From Streptomyces wedmorensis (lineage in GTDB: Bacteria > Actinomycetota > Actinomycetes > Streptomycetales > Streptomycetaceae), in assembly GCF_000716445.1 (NCBI RefSeq), contig NZ_JNWK01000010.1:62001-126000 (forward strand): 64,000 bases of DNA, read 5' to 3'. Under the pieces are notes generated by a model, which was given only the letters and a program-made list of their open reading frames with translations, made no database searches and had not been told where the DNA came from. Shown in pieces: positions 17,001 through 25,644 of this stretch. Both the position numbers and the translations under genes were made by a program. The number at the start of each line of letters is the position of its first letter. Position 1 is the first letter of the stretch.

Positions 17001-18288
17001 TCCAGGTCAGCTTCACCTGGCCGCCGGCGGGCTCGGTGAAGGCGAGGTTCGCGGGTGCCGTCGGTGCCTGCGTGTCGCCGGTGTCGGCGGTGCGGGTCAC
17101 GGTGTTGCTGTCGCCGGACTGGTTGCCGGCCGCGTCCCTGGCGCGGACGTGGTAGGACACCGTCTGGTTCGCCGGCCGGTTGTCGGTGAACGTGGTCACG
17201 TCGCCGGCGACGCTCGTGAGGAGGGATCCGTTGGCGTAGACGTCGTAGCCGGTGACGGCGGTGTCGTCGGTGGCCGCGGTCCAGGTGAGCCGGATCCGGC
17301 CGGTGGCGGGTTCGGTGTAGGCCAGGCCGGTGGGCGCGGAGGGGGCCTGGGTGTCGCCGGTGGCCGGGCCGTACACCTCCAGTTCGGATATCTGGGCGGC
17401 GGGCTGCACGCTGTTCGCGGTCACCAGGACCCGCAGGAACCGGGTGGTGGTGGCATCGAAGGTGACCGTCGCCGAGCGGCCGTTGGAGGCGTCGAAGGCG
17501 TGGGACCGCGAGGCGGTGAGGTCGGTGAACGCGGTGCCGTCGGTGCTGCCCTGGATCTTCAGGGTCTGGCTGCGGGCGCCCCAGGTCTCGGGCAGCCGCA
17601 GGACGACGCGGTCGACCCGTACGGCGGAGCCGAGGTCGGCCTGGAGCCACTGGGGCAGGGCGTTGTTGGCGCTCTCCCAGTAGGTGCCCCGGTTGCCGTC
17701 GTTGGCGTTGGCCGCCGTGTAGACCTCGGTGTGGCTGCTCGCCGTGAGGGTGCGGCCGCTCGCCAGGTTGCCCGAGGAGCCGTCGGCGGCGTGGACCTCC
17801 AGCTCCGACAGCTGGGCGGCCTGCCAGCCGGTGTTGGCGGTGATGTCGACCCGCACGAACCGGGTCTGGGCAGCGGGGAAGGCGACCGTGACCGTGTTGG
17901 CCGCGCCCGGGGCGAAGGCGTAGGTGGCGGAGCTCTTGAGGGTGGTGAAGCTCGTGCCGTCGGCGCTGCCCTGGACGGACAGCGTCTGGTTGCGGCTCTC
18001 CCAGCCCGCGGGGAGCTTCAGGACCACCTCGTCCACCCGGGTCGTGGCGCCGAGGTCGACCTGGACCCACTGGGGCAGGGTGCTGCCCGCGCTCTGCCAG
18101 TAGGTGCCCTGGTTCCCGTCGGTGATGTTCGCGGCGCCGTACTCGGCGTGGGCGCCGGCCGCCGCGGTGGCGTCGCCCAGGGCGATGTTGGGGCCGCCCG
18201 CCGCCGTGGCGGCCGTGAGGGGGCCGCCCAGTGCCAGGAGGCTGGTCGCGATCGCGGCGCTCAGGCCCCGTGATCTCCATGTACGCAT
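14008..18288 (-). CDS. GH87 alpha-1,3-glucanase-type enzyme, 1426 residues
   Basis: A giant secreted enzyme. After a signal peptide (about 1-30) come two discoidin-type carbohydrate-binding domains (about 32-165 and 172-310), two fibronectin III domains (about 315-405 and 408-500), a third discoidin-like domain (about 508-640), two CARDB-like domains (about 650-880), a CBM35/CBM6-like domain (EAEDGTAGGG, about 895-1035) and a C-terminal right-handed beta-helix. In the helix, Asp1188 (ADGVN) is followed 23 and 24 residues later by Asp1211-Asp1212 (TGDDSF), the three-aspartate arrangement of GH87. These enzymes cleave alpha-1,3-glucan (mutan, fungal wall glucan) outside the cell. The ATG at 18288 has a GAGGAC ribosome site, and a TTG at 18330 is less likely. 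It follows the sister gene by 38 bases. Confidence 0.85.
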   Translation of the reverse strand: MRTWRSRGLSAAIATSLLALGGPLTAATAAGGPNIALGDATAAAGAHAEYGAANITDGNQGTYWQSAGSTLPQWVQVDLGATTRVDEVVLKLPAGWESRNQTLSVQGSADGTSFTTLKSSATYAFAPGAANTVTVAFPAAQTRFVRVDITANTGWQAAQLSELEVHAADGSSGNLASGRTLTASSHTEVYTAANANDGNRGTYWESANNALPQWLQADLGSAVRVDRVVLRLPETWGARSQTLKIQGSTDGTAFTDLTASRSHAFDASNGRSATVTFDATTTRFLRVLVTANSVQPAAQISELEVYGPATGDTQAPSAPTGLAYTEPATGRIRLTWTAATDDTAVTGYDVYANGSLLTSVAGDVTTFTDNRPANQTVSYHVRARDAAGNQSGDSNTVTRTADTGDTQAPTAPANLAFTEPAGGQVKLTWTAATDDTAVTGYDVYANGTLRTTVAGGVTTYTDTQPASATVTYRVRARDAAGNQSVDSNAVTRNGSGGTGSDLAVAKPISASSTVHTFVAENANDNNTATYWEGAGGSYPQTLTVKLGANADLDRIVLRLNPDTAWATRSQTIEVLGREQNATAFTTLAAAKSHTFDPASGNTVTVPVSGRVADVRLTFTANTGAPAGQLADFQVIGVPAPNPDLEVTGLTVSPAAPVESDPITVSATVRNSGPAAAPASTVALRLGGTKVATAQVGALAAGAQTTVSASIGAREAGTYQLSAVADEANAVIEQNESNNTHTSPTALVVKPVGGSDLVTASVTTTPSSPAAGDTVTFKATVRNQGTEASASGGHGVTLSLLDSRGGTVKTLTGTHGGALAPGATAEVTLGPWTAADGSYTVRTVLADDANEPPVKRTNNTSTQPLFVGRGAHMPYDMYEAEDGTAGGGATVVGPNRTVGDIAGEASGRKAVNLDATGEYVEFTTRAATNTLVTRFSIPDAPGGGGIDSTIDVYVDGVFRKALPLTSKYAWLYGNETAPGNSPGAGAPRHIYDEAHLLLGETVPAGSRIRLQKDAANTSTYAIDFVNLEQVAPAANPDPATYTVPAGTTHQDVQNALDKVRMDTTGTLVGVYLPPGDYQTSSKFQVYGKAVKVVGAGPWYTRFHAPSTQDNTDVGFRAEAAAKGSLFKGFAYFGNYTSRIDGPGKVFDFANVSDIVIDDVWNEHMVCLYWGANTDRMTIKNSRIRNLFADGVNMTNGSTDNLVTNNDARATGDDSFALFSAVDAGGADMKNNVYENLTTTLTWRAAGVAVYGGYANTFRNIHIADTLVYSGITISSLDFGYPMNGFGTDPTTFENISIVRAGGHFWGSQTFPGIWVFSASKVFQGIRVNHVDIVDPTYSGVMFQTNYVGGRPQFPIKDTVFTDVSITGARKSGDAYDAKSGFGLWANEMPESGQGPAVGEVTFNGLELNGNAVDVRNTTSTFRIDINP
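16949..17286 (-). repeat. Duplicated fibronectin III modules with a 59-bp identical core
   Basis: Bases 16949-17007 and 17228-17286 are identical over 59 nt. The spacing is 279 bp, exactly 93 codons, one FnIII domain. Both encode the DDTAVTGYDVYANG segment. The near-zero divergence, including third positions, suggests recent duplication or gene conversion of one module. Confidence 0.85.
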
Positions 18289-18326
18289 GGTCGTCTGTCC
18301 TCGCTCTCGGATGGTGTGCACGGAGG

Positions 18327-21300
18327 TCAACCGGCCCGGTTGACGACGAACTGCGAGCCGGGCTCGACCAGGACGTCCCCCTCGGCCGAGTTCGTGATGG
18401 TGACGTCGGTGAGCGTCGCGCTGCCCCGGGCGCCGCTCATCGCGAGGATTCCGGAGCCGTTGGCGGATCCGTCGATGCGGACGTTCGTGACGCGCACGCC
18501 GGGCATCGATCCGCCGCCGGTCTTGAACTGGATGCCGTCGTAGGTCGAGTCGAGGATGTCGGTGTCGCGGATGGTGACGCCGGGGATGTCCTGGCCCTGC
18601 GCGAAGAGCGTGATGGCGCCGAACTCCTGGTCCTCGTTCCAGAACGCTCCGCCGGTGCGGTGCAGGGCGTTGTTGGCGATGAGGGTCTGCCCGGTGAAGG
18701 GCAGCGGATCGTGGTCGGTCGCCAGCATGATCCCCGGGTAGTTCATGGTGTCGGAGATGATGTTGTTCTCGATGGTGTTGCCGTAACCGCCGTACACGGC
18801 GATGCCGTTGGCACGCCAGGGCAGCTGGATGGTGTTGTTGCGGAAGTGGTTGTCGTGGCCGACGTCCACCGACGTGTCCTTGACGTACTTGCTCGACCAG
18901 ACGGCCAGCGCGTCGTCACCGGTGTTGCGGAACGACGAGTTGTAGACGGTCGAGTTGCGGGTGCCGTTGGCGAAGTTGATGCCGTCGGCGTACGTGTTGC
19001 GGATGCGCATGCCGGTGAACTCCAGGCCGTCGCCGGGTCCCCACAGCTCGGGGATGTTGGAGTAGTCGCGGCCTGCCCACACGCCGACGTTCGCGTGCTC
19101 GATCCACACGTTGCTGATCTTCGTGCCCTTGCCGAACCGGCCGTTGAGACCGACGCCGCCCTCGGCGTTGCCGTCGCCGCCGCGGATGGTGCCGGAGCCG
19201 AAGATGGCGAGGTCCGAGATCTGGGTGTTGTGGTCGATGTCGAAGCCGAAGTTGCCCTCGTGCGGGTGGTTGATGCCGCCGGCCTGGTGGGGCGGGGTGG
19301 TGGTGTAGAGCTGGGAGTGCCACATGCCGGCGCCGCGGATGGTCACGTCACGGATTCCGACCTGGTTGAACTCGCCGCGGTTCAGCGGGTCGTCGGTGAG
19401 GATCTTCTGCTCCTGGCGCCACTGGCCGGCGGGGATCCACACGCAGCCGATCTCGCCCTTCTGGTCGGCGGTGACGGCCCGCTGGATGGCGTCGGTGTCG
19501 TCGATGCCGTCGTTGGGGACGGCTCCGTACGCGGTGATGGAGACGCATCCGGACGGCTGGGCGGCGGCCGGCGCCACCTGCTCCAGGTCGACGAGGTCGA
19601 GGACGTAGAAGGCGGCCGTGTCACCGGCGTCGCGCTGGAGCCGGAACCTCGTGCCCACCGGGTAGGTCTGCGTGAGGAGGGCGTGGGACTCGTCGAAGAG
19701 CCGTCGCGCGTCGCCCTGCGGGGTGTTGGTCAGGCCCTCGGGGCTGTCGGTGGTGCCGTAGAGCCAGCTGTGCTTGGAGGACAGGGTCAGCTTCCGCAGG
19801 AAGGTGTCGTTGACGTAGAGGCTGATCGTGGCCTCGGCGCCGCCGCCGGCCGGGGCGTCGGGGACCGAGTTGCGGACGACGATCGAGTTGGCGGGGTTGG
19901 TGGAGGTGAACTCGACGAACTGGCCGGTGGTCGTGAGCCGGACCGAGCGCCGCCCGGAGGACTCGGTGGCGAAGTTCGTGTGCCCGAAGGTCCGCTTCTG
20001 GTCGGCGGTGAGGAGCGTGCCCTGGTAGCGGGCGTCCTCCGCCTCGTACTCCGTGTACGGCACGGCGGCGCCGCGTCCGACGACGAGCGAGCGCGAGAAG
20101 ACGTTGTTGTTCTCGTCGGTCTCGGCGACCGTGCCGGTGGCGTCGGCCGTGGCGGTGAGGGTGACGCCGCCGCTGGTGGCCGTCCAGGTTCCGGTGACGG
20201 CGACGGTGGCGCTGTCTCCCGGGGCGATGGCCGGGGTGGTGCCCTGGAGCGTGGTGGTGCCGGCGGAGAGGCGGGTGATCGTGCCGGCCGGGACGGTGGC
20301 GGTGCCTCGGTTCTGGACCGCGACGGTGAAGGAGACGGCCGCTCCGACGGCGGGCGCCGACGGGTTGGCGGAGATGCCGGTGACCTTCAGGTCGGGGCCG
20401 GGGCTCTGGGTGACGGTCAGCTTCGTCGCGGCGGTGCGGCTGTTGTTGCCGTTGTCCTGCTCGGCGACCGTGTCCGTCGGGTCGACGACGGCGGAGACGG
20501 TGTACGCCCCCATCGGTCGCCGTCCGACGGCGACCGCGACGGTCGTGGACGCTCCGGCGGGGAGGGAGGCCACCGGGGCGGACCCTGCCACGGCGCCCTC
20601 GACGCTGACGTTCACCGAGGTGGCGGCCGCGGGCGCGCTGCCGGAGTTGCGGACCGTGGCGTTCACCGTCACGGTGTCCGCCTCCGACGGCGTGGCCGGG
20701 GTCCAGGTCAGGTCGGTGAGGACGAGGTCGGGGTTGGGGGCCGCCGTGCCGAGGACCTGGACCTCGGCGACCTGGGCGCCGGGGGCGCCGGTGTTGGAGG
20801 AGAAGGCCAACCGGAGGTCCGCGTACCGGCCGGTGACCGGGACGACGACGGTGTTGGCGCCGGAGGACGGGCTGAAGGAGTAGTCGGCCCTGGCCTTCAG
20901 GGAGGTGAAGCCGGTGGCTCCCTGCGGGCGGCCGAGGACCTGGAAGGACTGGGTGCGCGGCCCCCACGCCTGGTCGGGGTTGAGCTTCACGACCACGCCG
21001 CTGATGTCGGCGTCGGCGCCGAGCCGTACGGTCAGGTCGGCCGGGAATCCGGCCGACTCCCAGTAGGTGGCGAGGTTGCCGTCGTTGGCGTGGGCGGCGA
21101 CGTAGTTCTGGGTGGTGGAGGTCGCCTCGATCGGCTTGCCGCGGGCCAGGTCGGTCCCTTCGACGGGCGGGTCGACGGGGCCGCCGTCGCCGTAGACCTC
21201 GACCTCGGACAACTGGGCCGCGTTCCACCCCGTGTTGGAGTCGACCTGGATCCGGAGGTACCGGGTGGTGGCCGAGGTGAGGTCGATGTCCACCGCGTTG

Positions 21301-21701
21301 GCGGCGGAGGGGTCGAAGGCGCGGGACCTGGGGGCGGAGAGGGTGGTGAAGGTGCTGCCGTCGGTGCTGCCGAGCACGCCGACCGCTTCGGAGCGCGCCT
21401 CCCAGCCGGTGGGGAGTTTCAGCGTGACCCGGTCGACGCCCACGGCGGCGCCGAGGTCGATCTGCACCCACTGGGGGAACGAGCCCGCCGGCCCTTCCCA
21501 GTAGGACTGTTGGCTGCCGTCCGTGACGTTGCGGGCGGGGTAGGCGCCGTGGGCGCCTCCGGCCGTCACCGACCGGCCGAGCGCCAGGTTGGGTTCCGCC
21601 GCCGCCTCGGCGTGCGCGGGGGCGGGGAGCAGCCCGATGGCGAGCAGACCGGCGGTCAGCGCGCCGGCCGTGAGCCGCCGGCTCAGGTGTGTGCCTCTCA
21701 T
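18327..21701 (-). CDS. GH87 alpha-1,3-glucanase-type enzyme, 1124 residues
   Basis: Sister of the downstream GH87 gene with fewer modules. It has a signal peptide (about 1-31, ending AHAEA), one F5/8C discoidin domain (about 35-170), a second discoidin-like domain (about 180-320), two CARDB-like domains (about 328-560), a CBM35/6-like domain (EYEAEDARYQG, about 570-715) and a pectin-lyase-type beta-helix. The catalytic Asp set is D906 (ADGINF) and D929-D930 (TGDDALAVW), with the same 23/24 spacing. It should hydrolyse alpha-1,3-glucosidic bonds in an insoluble glucan. It is the first gene of the two-gene GH87 unit, with a probable promoter at 21821-21849. Both GH87 genes share architecture, which points to an ancestral duplication with domain gain. 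Confidence 0.87.
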   Translation of the reverse strand: MRGTHLSRRLTAGALTAGLLAIGLLPAPAHAEAAAEPNLALGRSVTAGGAHGAYPARNVTDGSQQSYWEGPAGSFPQWVQIDLGAAVGVDRVTLKLPTGWEARSEAVGVLGSTDGSTFTTLSAPRSRAFDPSAANAVDIDLTSATTRYLRIQVDSNTGWNAAQLSEVEVYGDGGPVDPPVEGTDLARGKPIEATSTTQNYVAAHANDGNLATYWESAGFPADLTVRLGADADISGVVVKLNPDQAWGPRTQSFQVLGRPQGATGFTSLKARADYSFSPSSGANTVVVPVTGRYADLRLAFSSNTGAPGAQVAEVQVLGTAAPNPDLVLTDLTWTPATPSEADTVTVNATVRNSGSAPAAATSVNVSVEGAVAGSAPVASLPAGASTTVAVAVGRRPMGAYTVSAVVDPTDTVAEQDNGNNSRTAATKLTVTQSPGPDLKVTGISANPSAPAVGAAVSFTVAVQNRGTATVPAGTITRLSAGTTTLQGTTPAIAPGDSATVAVTGTWTATSGGVTLTATADATGTVAETDENNNVFSRSLVVGRGAAVPYTEYEAEDARYQGTLLTADQKRTFGHTNFATESSGRRSVRLTTTGQFVEFTSTNPANSIVVRNSVPDAPAGGGAEATISLYVNDTFLRKLTLSSKHSWLYGTTDSPEGLTNTPQGDARRLFDESHALLTQTYPVGTRFRLQRDAGDTAAFYVLDLVDLEQVAPAAAQPSGCVSITAYGAVPNDGIDDTDAIQRAVTADQKGEIGCVWIPAGQWRQEQKILTDDPLNRGEFNQVGIRDVTIRGAGMWHSQLYTTTPPHQAGGINHPHEGNFGFDIDHNTQISDLAIFGSGTIRGGDGNAEGGVGLNGRFGKGTKISNVWIEHANVGVWAGRDYSNIPELWGPGDGLEFTGMRIRNTYADGINFANGTRNSTVYNSSFRNTGDDALAVWSSKYVKDTSVDVGHDNHFRNNTIQLPWRANGIAVYGGYGNTIENNIISDTMNYPGIMLATDHDPLPFTGQTLIANNALHRTGGAFWNEDQEFGAITLFAQGQDIPGVTIRDTDILDSTYDGIQFKTGGGSMPGVRVTNVRIDGSANGSGILAMSGARGSATLTDVTITNSAEGDVLVEPGSQFVVNRAG

Positions 21702-21820
21702 GGTGACCTTTCCATGAACCGGGCCGCGCGGCGCGCCCTACCTGCGGAGAGGAGAGCAACAGGGGCGTTCGGCGGGAACCCGGCATGACTCCGACAGTGA
21801 AGTGCGGCGCATTACCTGAC

Positions 21821-21849
21821 TTTTGAGCAATTCAGTCAATCTTTTGCGT
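21821..21849 (-). promoter_or_regulatory. Likely promoter of the GH87 genes with inverted repeat
   Basis: On the minus strand a TTGACT -35 (21849-21844) and GGTAAT -10-like box (21826-21821) are 17 bases apart in an AT-rich patch. A TGACT / AGTCA inverted repeat (21827-21848) covers the -35 and spacer and could be an operator. The rest of the 21702-22008 gap holds the GH87 5' leader and the LacI terminator; no gene is seen. Confidence 0.4.
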
Positions 21850-21912
21850 CGCCGAGGTGACAGGTTTCTACCGGGTCACGACTTTGTCAACGGTCGGGGA
21901 ACTTCCGGACGC

Positions 21913-21961
21913 AAAAAAGCACCGGCACCGGGCGCCACGGGGGCGTCCTCGGTGCCGGTGC
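21913..21961 (-). terminator. Intrinsic terminator with T-tract after the LacI gene
   Basis: A 12-bp perfect stem (21919-21930 with 21950-21961) with a 19-nt loop is followed on the minus strand by six T residues (21918-21913). A real T-tract is uncommon in this genome type and makes this a convincing stop between the LacI gene and the GH87 operon. Confidence 0.88.
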
Positions 21962-22008
21962 CGGCGGGTGGGGAAGGGAGGTGCGAGAGCTGCCGAAGGG
22001 GGCGGGGC

Positions 22009-23019
22009 TCAGCCGACGGGCGGCTGCGCGGTCGACCCCCGGACGACGAGTTCCGGCTCGAAGAGCAGCTCGCCGGGGTGCGTCTGGGTTCCCTGGATCT
22101 GGGCGCAGAGCAGCTCGACGACCGCGCGGCCCATGGCCTCGATGGGCTGACGGACGGTCGACAGCGGGGGCTCGGTGCAGTTCATGAAGGCCGAGTCGTC
22201 GAAGCCGACGACCGACACGTCCTCCGGCACCGAGAGCCCACGCCGGCGCGCGGCCCGGATGGCCCCGAGGGCCAGCGGGTCGCTCGCGCACACGATGCCG
22301 GTCACCCCGCGCTCCAGGAGCCGTGCGGCGGAGGCCTGTCCGCCTTCGAGGGAGAAGATCGACCGCTCGACGAACTCGTCGGTCAGCTCCCTGCCCGCGG
22401 CCGCGGCCACGCCCCGGGCCGCTTCGAGCTTGCGGCGCGAGGGGATGTGGTCGCCGGGCCCGAGGACCAGGCCGATCCGCTCGTGTCCGAGGGAGGCGAG
22501 GTGGCGCCAGGCCTGCTCGACGGCGACGGCGTCGTCGCAGGAGACGCAGGGGAAGTTCAGCCCCTCGATCGCCGCGTTGATCAGGACGACCGGGATGTTC
22601 CGCTCCGCCAGCTGGTGGTAGTGGTCGTGCGGCGCCGCGGCCTGGGCGAAGAGACCGCCGGCGAAGACCACGCCGGAGACCTGCTGCTGGAGCAGGAGCT
22701 CCACGTAGTCGGCCTCGGAGACGCCGCCCTTGGTCTGCGTGCAGAGGACGGGCGTCAGGCCCTGCTGCGCCAGCGCGCCTCCGATGACCTCGGCGAACGC
22801 CGGGAAGATCGGGTTCTGGAGCTCCGGAAGGACCAGCCCGACGAGCCGGGCGCGCTCGCCGCGCAGCTGCGTGGGCCGCTCGTATCCGAGCACGTCCAGG
22901 GCGGTGAGCACGGACTGCCGTGTCGCTTCGGAGACCCCGGGCTTGCCATTGAGGACACGGCTGACCGTCGCCTCGCTGACCCCCACCTTCTTCGCCACTT
23001 GAGCAAGTCGTCGCGTCAT
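22009..23019 (-). CDS. LacI/GalR family regulator of the glucan locus
   Basis: A 336-residue regulator. The LacI helix-turn-helix and hinge are at residues 4-60 (VAKKVGVSEATVSRVLNGKP), followed by a periplasmic-binding-protein-like sugar domain (about 62-330) with the usual VSVVGFDDS near residue 270. I chose the ATG at 23019 because the DNA-binding domain must begin there; upstream in-frame codons run into the 34-bp repeats. Three CTTGCG repeats upstream suggest autoregulation. Its position between the GH87 genes and the GH1/ABC operon, all on the same strand, suggests it represses them until an oligosaccharide is bound. It is comparable in kind to Streptomyces MalR, also a LacI protein using CTTG-type direct repeats, from memory. 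Confidence 0.92.
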   Translation of the reverse strand: MTRRLAQVAKKVGVSEATVSRVLNGKPGVSEATRQSVLTALDVLGYERPTQLRGERARLVGLVLPELQNPIFPAFAEVIGGALAQQGLTPVLCTQTKGGVSEADYVELLLQQQVSGVVFAGGLFAQAAAPHDHYHQLAERNIPVVLINAAIEGLNFPCVSCDDAVAVEQAWRHLASLGHERIGLVLGPGDHIPSRRKLEAARGVAAAAGRELTDEFVERSIFSLEGGQASAARLLERGVTGIVCASDPLALGAIRAARRRGLSVPEDVSVVGFDDSAFMNCTEPPLSTVRQPIEAMGRAVVELLCAQIQGTQTHPGELLFEPELVVRGSTAQPPVG

Positions 23020-23022
23020 GAA

Positions 23023-23048
23023 CGCAAGACTAGCGCAAGTCACGCAAG
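23023..23048 (-). promoter_or_regulatory. Three CTTGCG direct repeats upstream of the LacI gene
   Basis: On the plus strand CGCAAG occurs at 23023-23028, 23034-23039 and 23043-23048 (offsets 11 and 9), directly abutting the LacI start codon at 23019. Repeats about one helical turn apart are typical operator design. The first copy, extended to TGAACGCAAGA (23019-23029), is repeated exactly upstream of the malE-like gene at 49255-49265. Confidence 0.55.
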
Positions 23049-23076
23049 CGAGTTGCAGGTACCCCGCAACCAACCG

Positions 23077-23275
23077 CGCGCCACCGGCCGTCGTGCACGC
23101 GTCTCCCAGGCGCCGGAGAAGCCGGTACGCACGCGCCTCCCAGGCGCCGGAGAAGCCGGTACGCACGCGCCTCCCGTGCGCCGGAGAAGCCGGTACGCAC
23201 GCGCCTCCCAGGCGCCGGAGAAGCCGGTACGCACGCGCCTCCCAGGCGCCGGAGAACGCCGGCGCGCACGCGTCG
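23077..23275. repeat. 34-bp tandem repeat array, about 5.5 copies
   Basis: The motif CGCCGGAGAA recurs at 23111, 23145, 23179, 23213 and 23247, a constant 34-bp period, with a degenerate half copy before the first. Units are nearly identical over most of their length; the last diverges. Each contains AGGCGC and GCGCCT arms, able to fold into a hairpin, plus CCGG/GCCGG palindromic pieces. The period is not a multiple of three, so it is not coding. There are no unique spacers, so it is not a CRISPR array. It fills the gap between the LacI gene and the GH1 gene; together with the operator and the terminator it accounts for 23020-23371. Confidence 0.88.
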
Positions 23276-23316
23276 TTCCGCCGGTCGGCGACCGCCGGGC
23301 CGCGGGCATGCCGAAG

Positions 23317-23343
23317 GCCGCCCCCGGCGGTGCCGGGGGCGGC
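23317..23343 (-). terminator. Terminator after the ABC-GH1 operon
   Basis: A perfect 12-bp stem (GCCGCCCCCGGC / GCCGGGGGCGGC) with a 3-nt loop, 28 bases past the GH1 stop on the minus strand. Confidence 0.82.
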
Positions 23344-23371
23344 TCTCAGGTGGTCGGACGGACGCCGCCGG

Positions 23372-24730
<1,359 letters not shown>

Positions 24731-24768
24731 GGGAGTCCTTTCGGGGGCGGTGGCGCCGGTGGTGGGCG

Positions 24769-25644
24769 TCACTTGACCGCGCCGGCGGTGAGGCCGGTGA
24801 CGAGGTAGCGCTGGAGGAGGAGGAAGCCGGCGACGACGGGGACGCTGACCACGAGGGAGGCGGCCATCACCTGGTTCCAGTACACGTCGTTCTGGGTGGC
24901 GTAGCCCTGGAGGCCGACGGCGAGGGTGCGGGTGGTGTCGTTGGTCATGACGGAGGCGAAGAGGACCTCGCCCCAGGCGGTCATGAAGGCGTAGACGGCG
25001 ACGGCGACGATGCCGGGGACGGCGGCGGGGACGATGACGCGGAAGAGCGCTCCGAGGGGGCCGCAGCCGTCGACCTTGGCGGCCTCGTCGAGGTCGCGCG
25101 GGACGGCGTCGAAGTAGCCGATGAGCATCCAGACCGAAAACGGCAGTGAGAAGGTCAGATACGTGAGGATCAGACCGCCCCGCGAGCCGAAGAGGGCGAT
25201 GCCGGTGGCGTTGCCGATGTTGACGTAGATGAGGAACAGCGGCAGCAGGAAGAGGATGCCGGGGAACATCTGCGTGGACAGGACGGTGACCGTGAAGACG
25301 CGCTTGCCGCGGAAGGAGTAGCGACTGACGGCGTAGGCGGCGAAGACCGCGATGGTGACGGAGCAGACCGTCGCGATCCCGGCCACGACGACCGAGTTCA
25401 CGAAGTAGTCGGCGAGCGGGACGGTCTCCCAGATGTCGAAGTACGGCCGGAGGGTGAGCCCGGAGGGGATCCACTGGAACTTCCCCGAGACGTCCTCCAG
25501 CGGCTTGAGGGAGCTGGAGACCATCACGTACACCGGCAGCAGGACGAAGCCGGTGAGCAGGGTGAGGAAGATCCGGCGGCTCCAGAGGAAGGAGCGGGGC
25601 GCGGCCATGGGCGAGCGCGGCCGCCTCCGTGCGGTCTCAGACAT
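24769..25644 (-). CDS. Sugar ABC transporter permease, MalG type
   Basis: A 291-residue protein with six hydrophobic segments and the EAA loop [20 protein letters not shown] (about 192-211). The ending GLTAGAVK is common in MalG/CebG-like subunits. The ATG at 25644 lies 5 codons before the TGA of the upstream permease would be reached, so the genes overlap (25637-25644). It partners with that permease in the inner membrane to import an oligosaccharide, probably the GH1 substrate (cellobiose-type), judging by operon content. No ATPase gene is in this operon; a shared ATPase is needed. Confidence 0.94.
   Translation of the reverse strand: MSETARRRPRSPMAAPRSFLWSRRIFLTLLTGFVLLPVYVMVSSSLKPLEDVSGKFQWIPSGLTLRPYFDIWETVPLADYFVNSVVVAGIATVCSVTIAVFAAYAVSRYSFRGKRVFTVTVLSTQMFPGILFLLPLFLIYVNIGNATGIALFGSRGGLILTYLTFSLPFSVWMLIGYFDAVPRDLDEAAKVDGCGPLGALFRVIVPAAVPGIVAVAVYAFMTAWGEVLFASVMTNDTTRTLAVGLQGYATQNDVYWNQVMAASLVVSVPVVAGFLLLQRYLVTGLTAGAVK

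Noticed and set aside
13936..18273. Long plus-strand open frames opposite the GH87 genes
   Set aside because: They are antisense shadows created by GC bias: Val/Gly/Arg-rich, no domain or ribosome site, and opposite clear GH87 coding sequence. The same holds for the long frames opposite the GH20, CHAT, TPR and Hsp90 genes.
23020..23166. N-terminal extension of the first LacI regulator
   Set aside because: The extension translates the 34-bp repeats and the operator region; LacI DNA-binding domains begin at the N-terminus, which fits the ATG at 23019.
23077..23275. 34-bp repeats as a CRISPR array
   Set aside because: The copies are directly adjacent with no unique spacers, and no cas genes are in the window.
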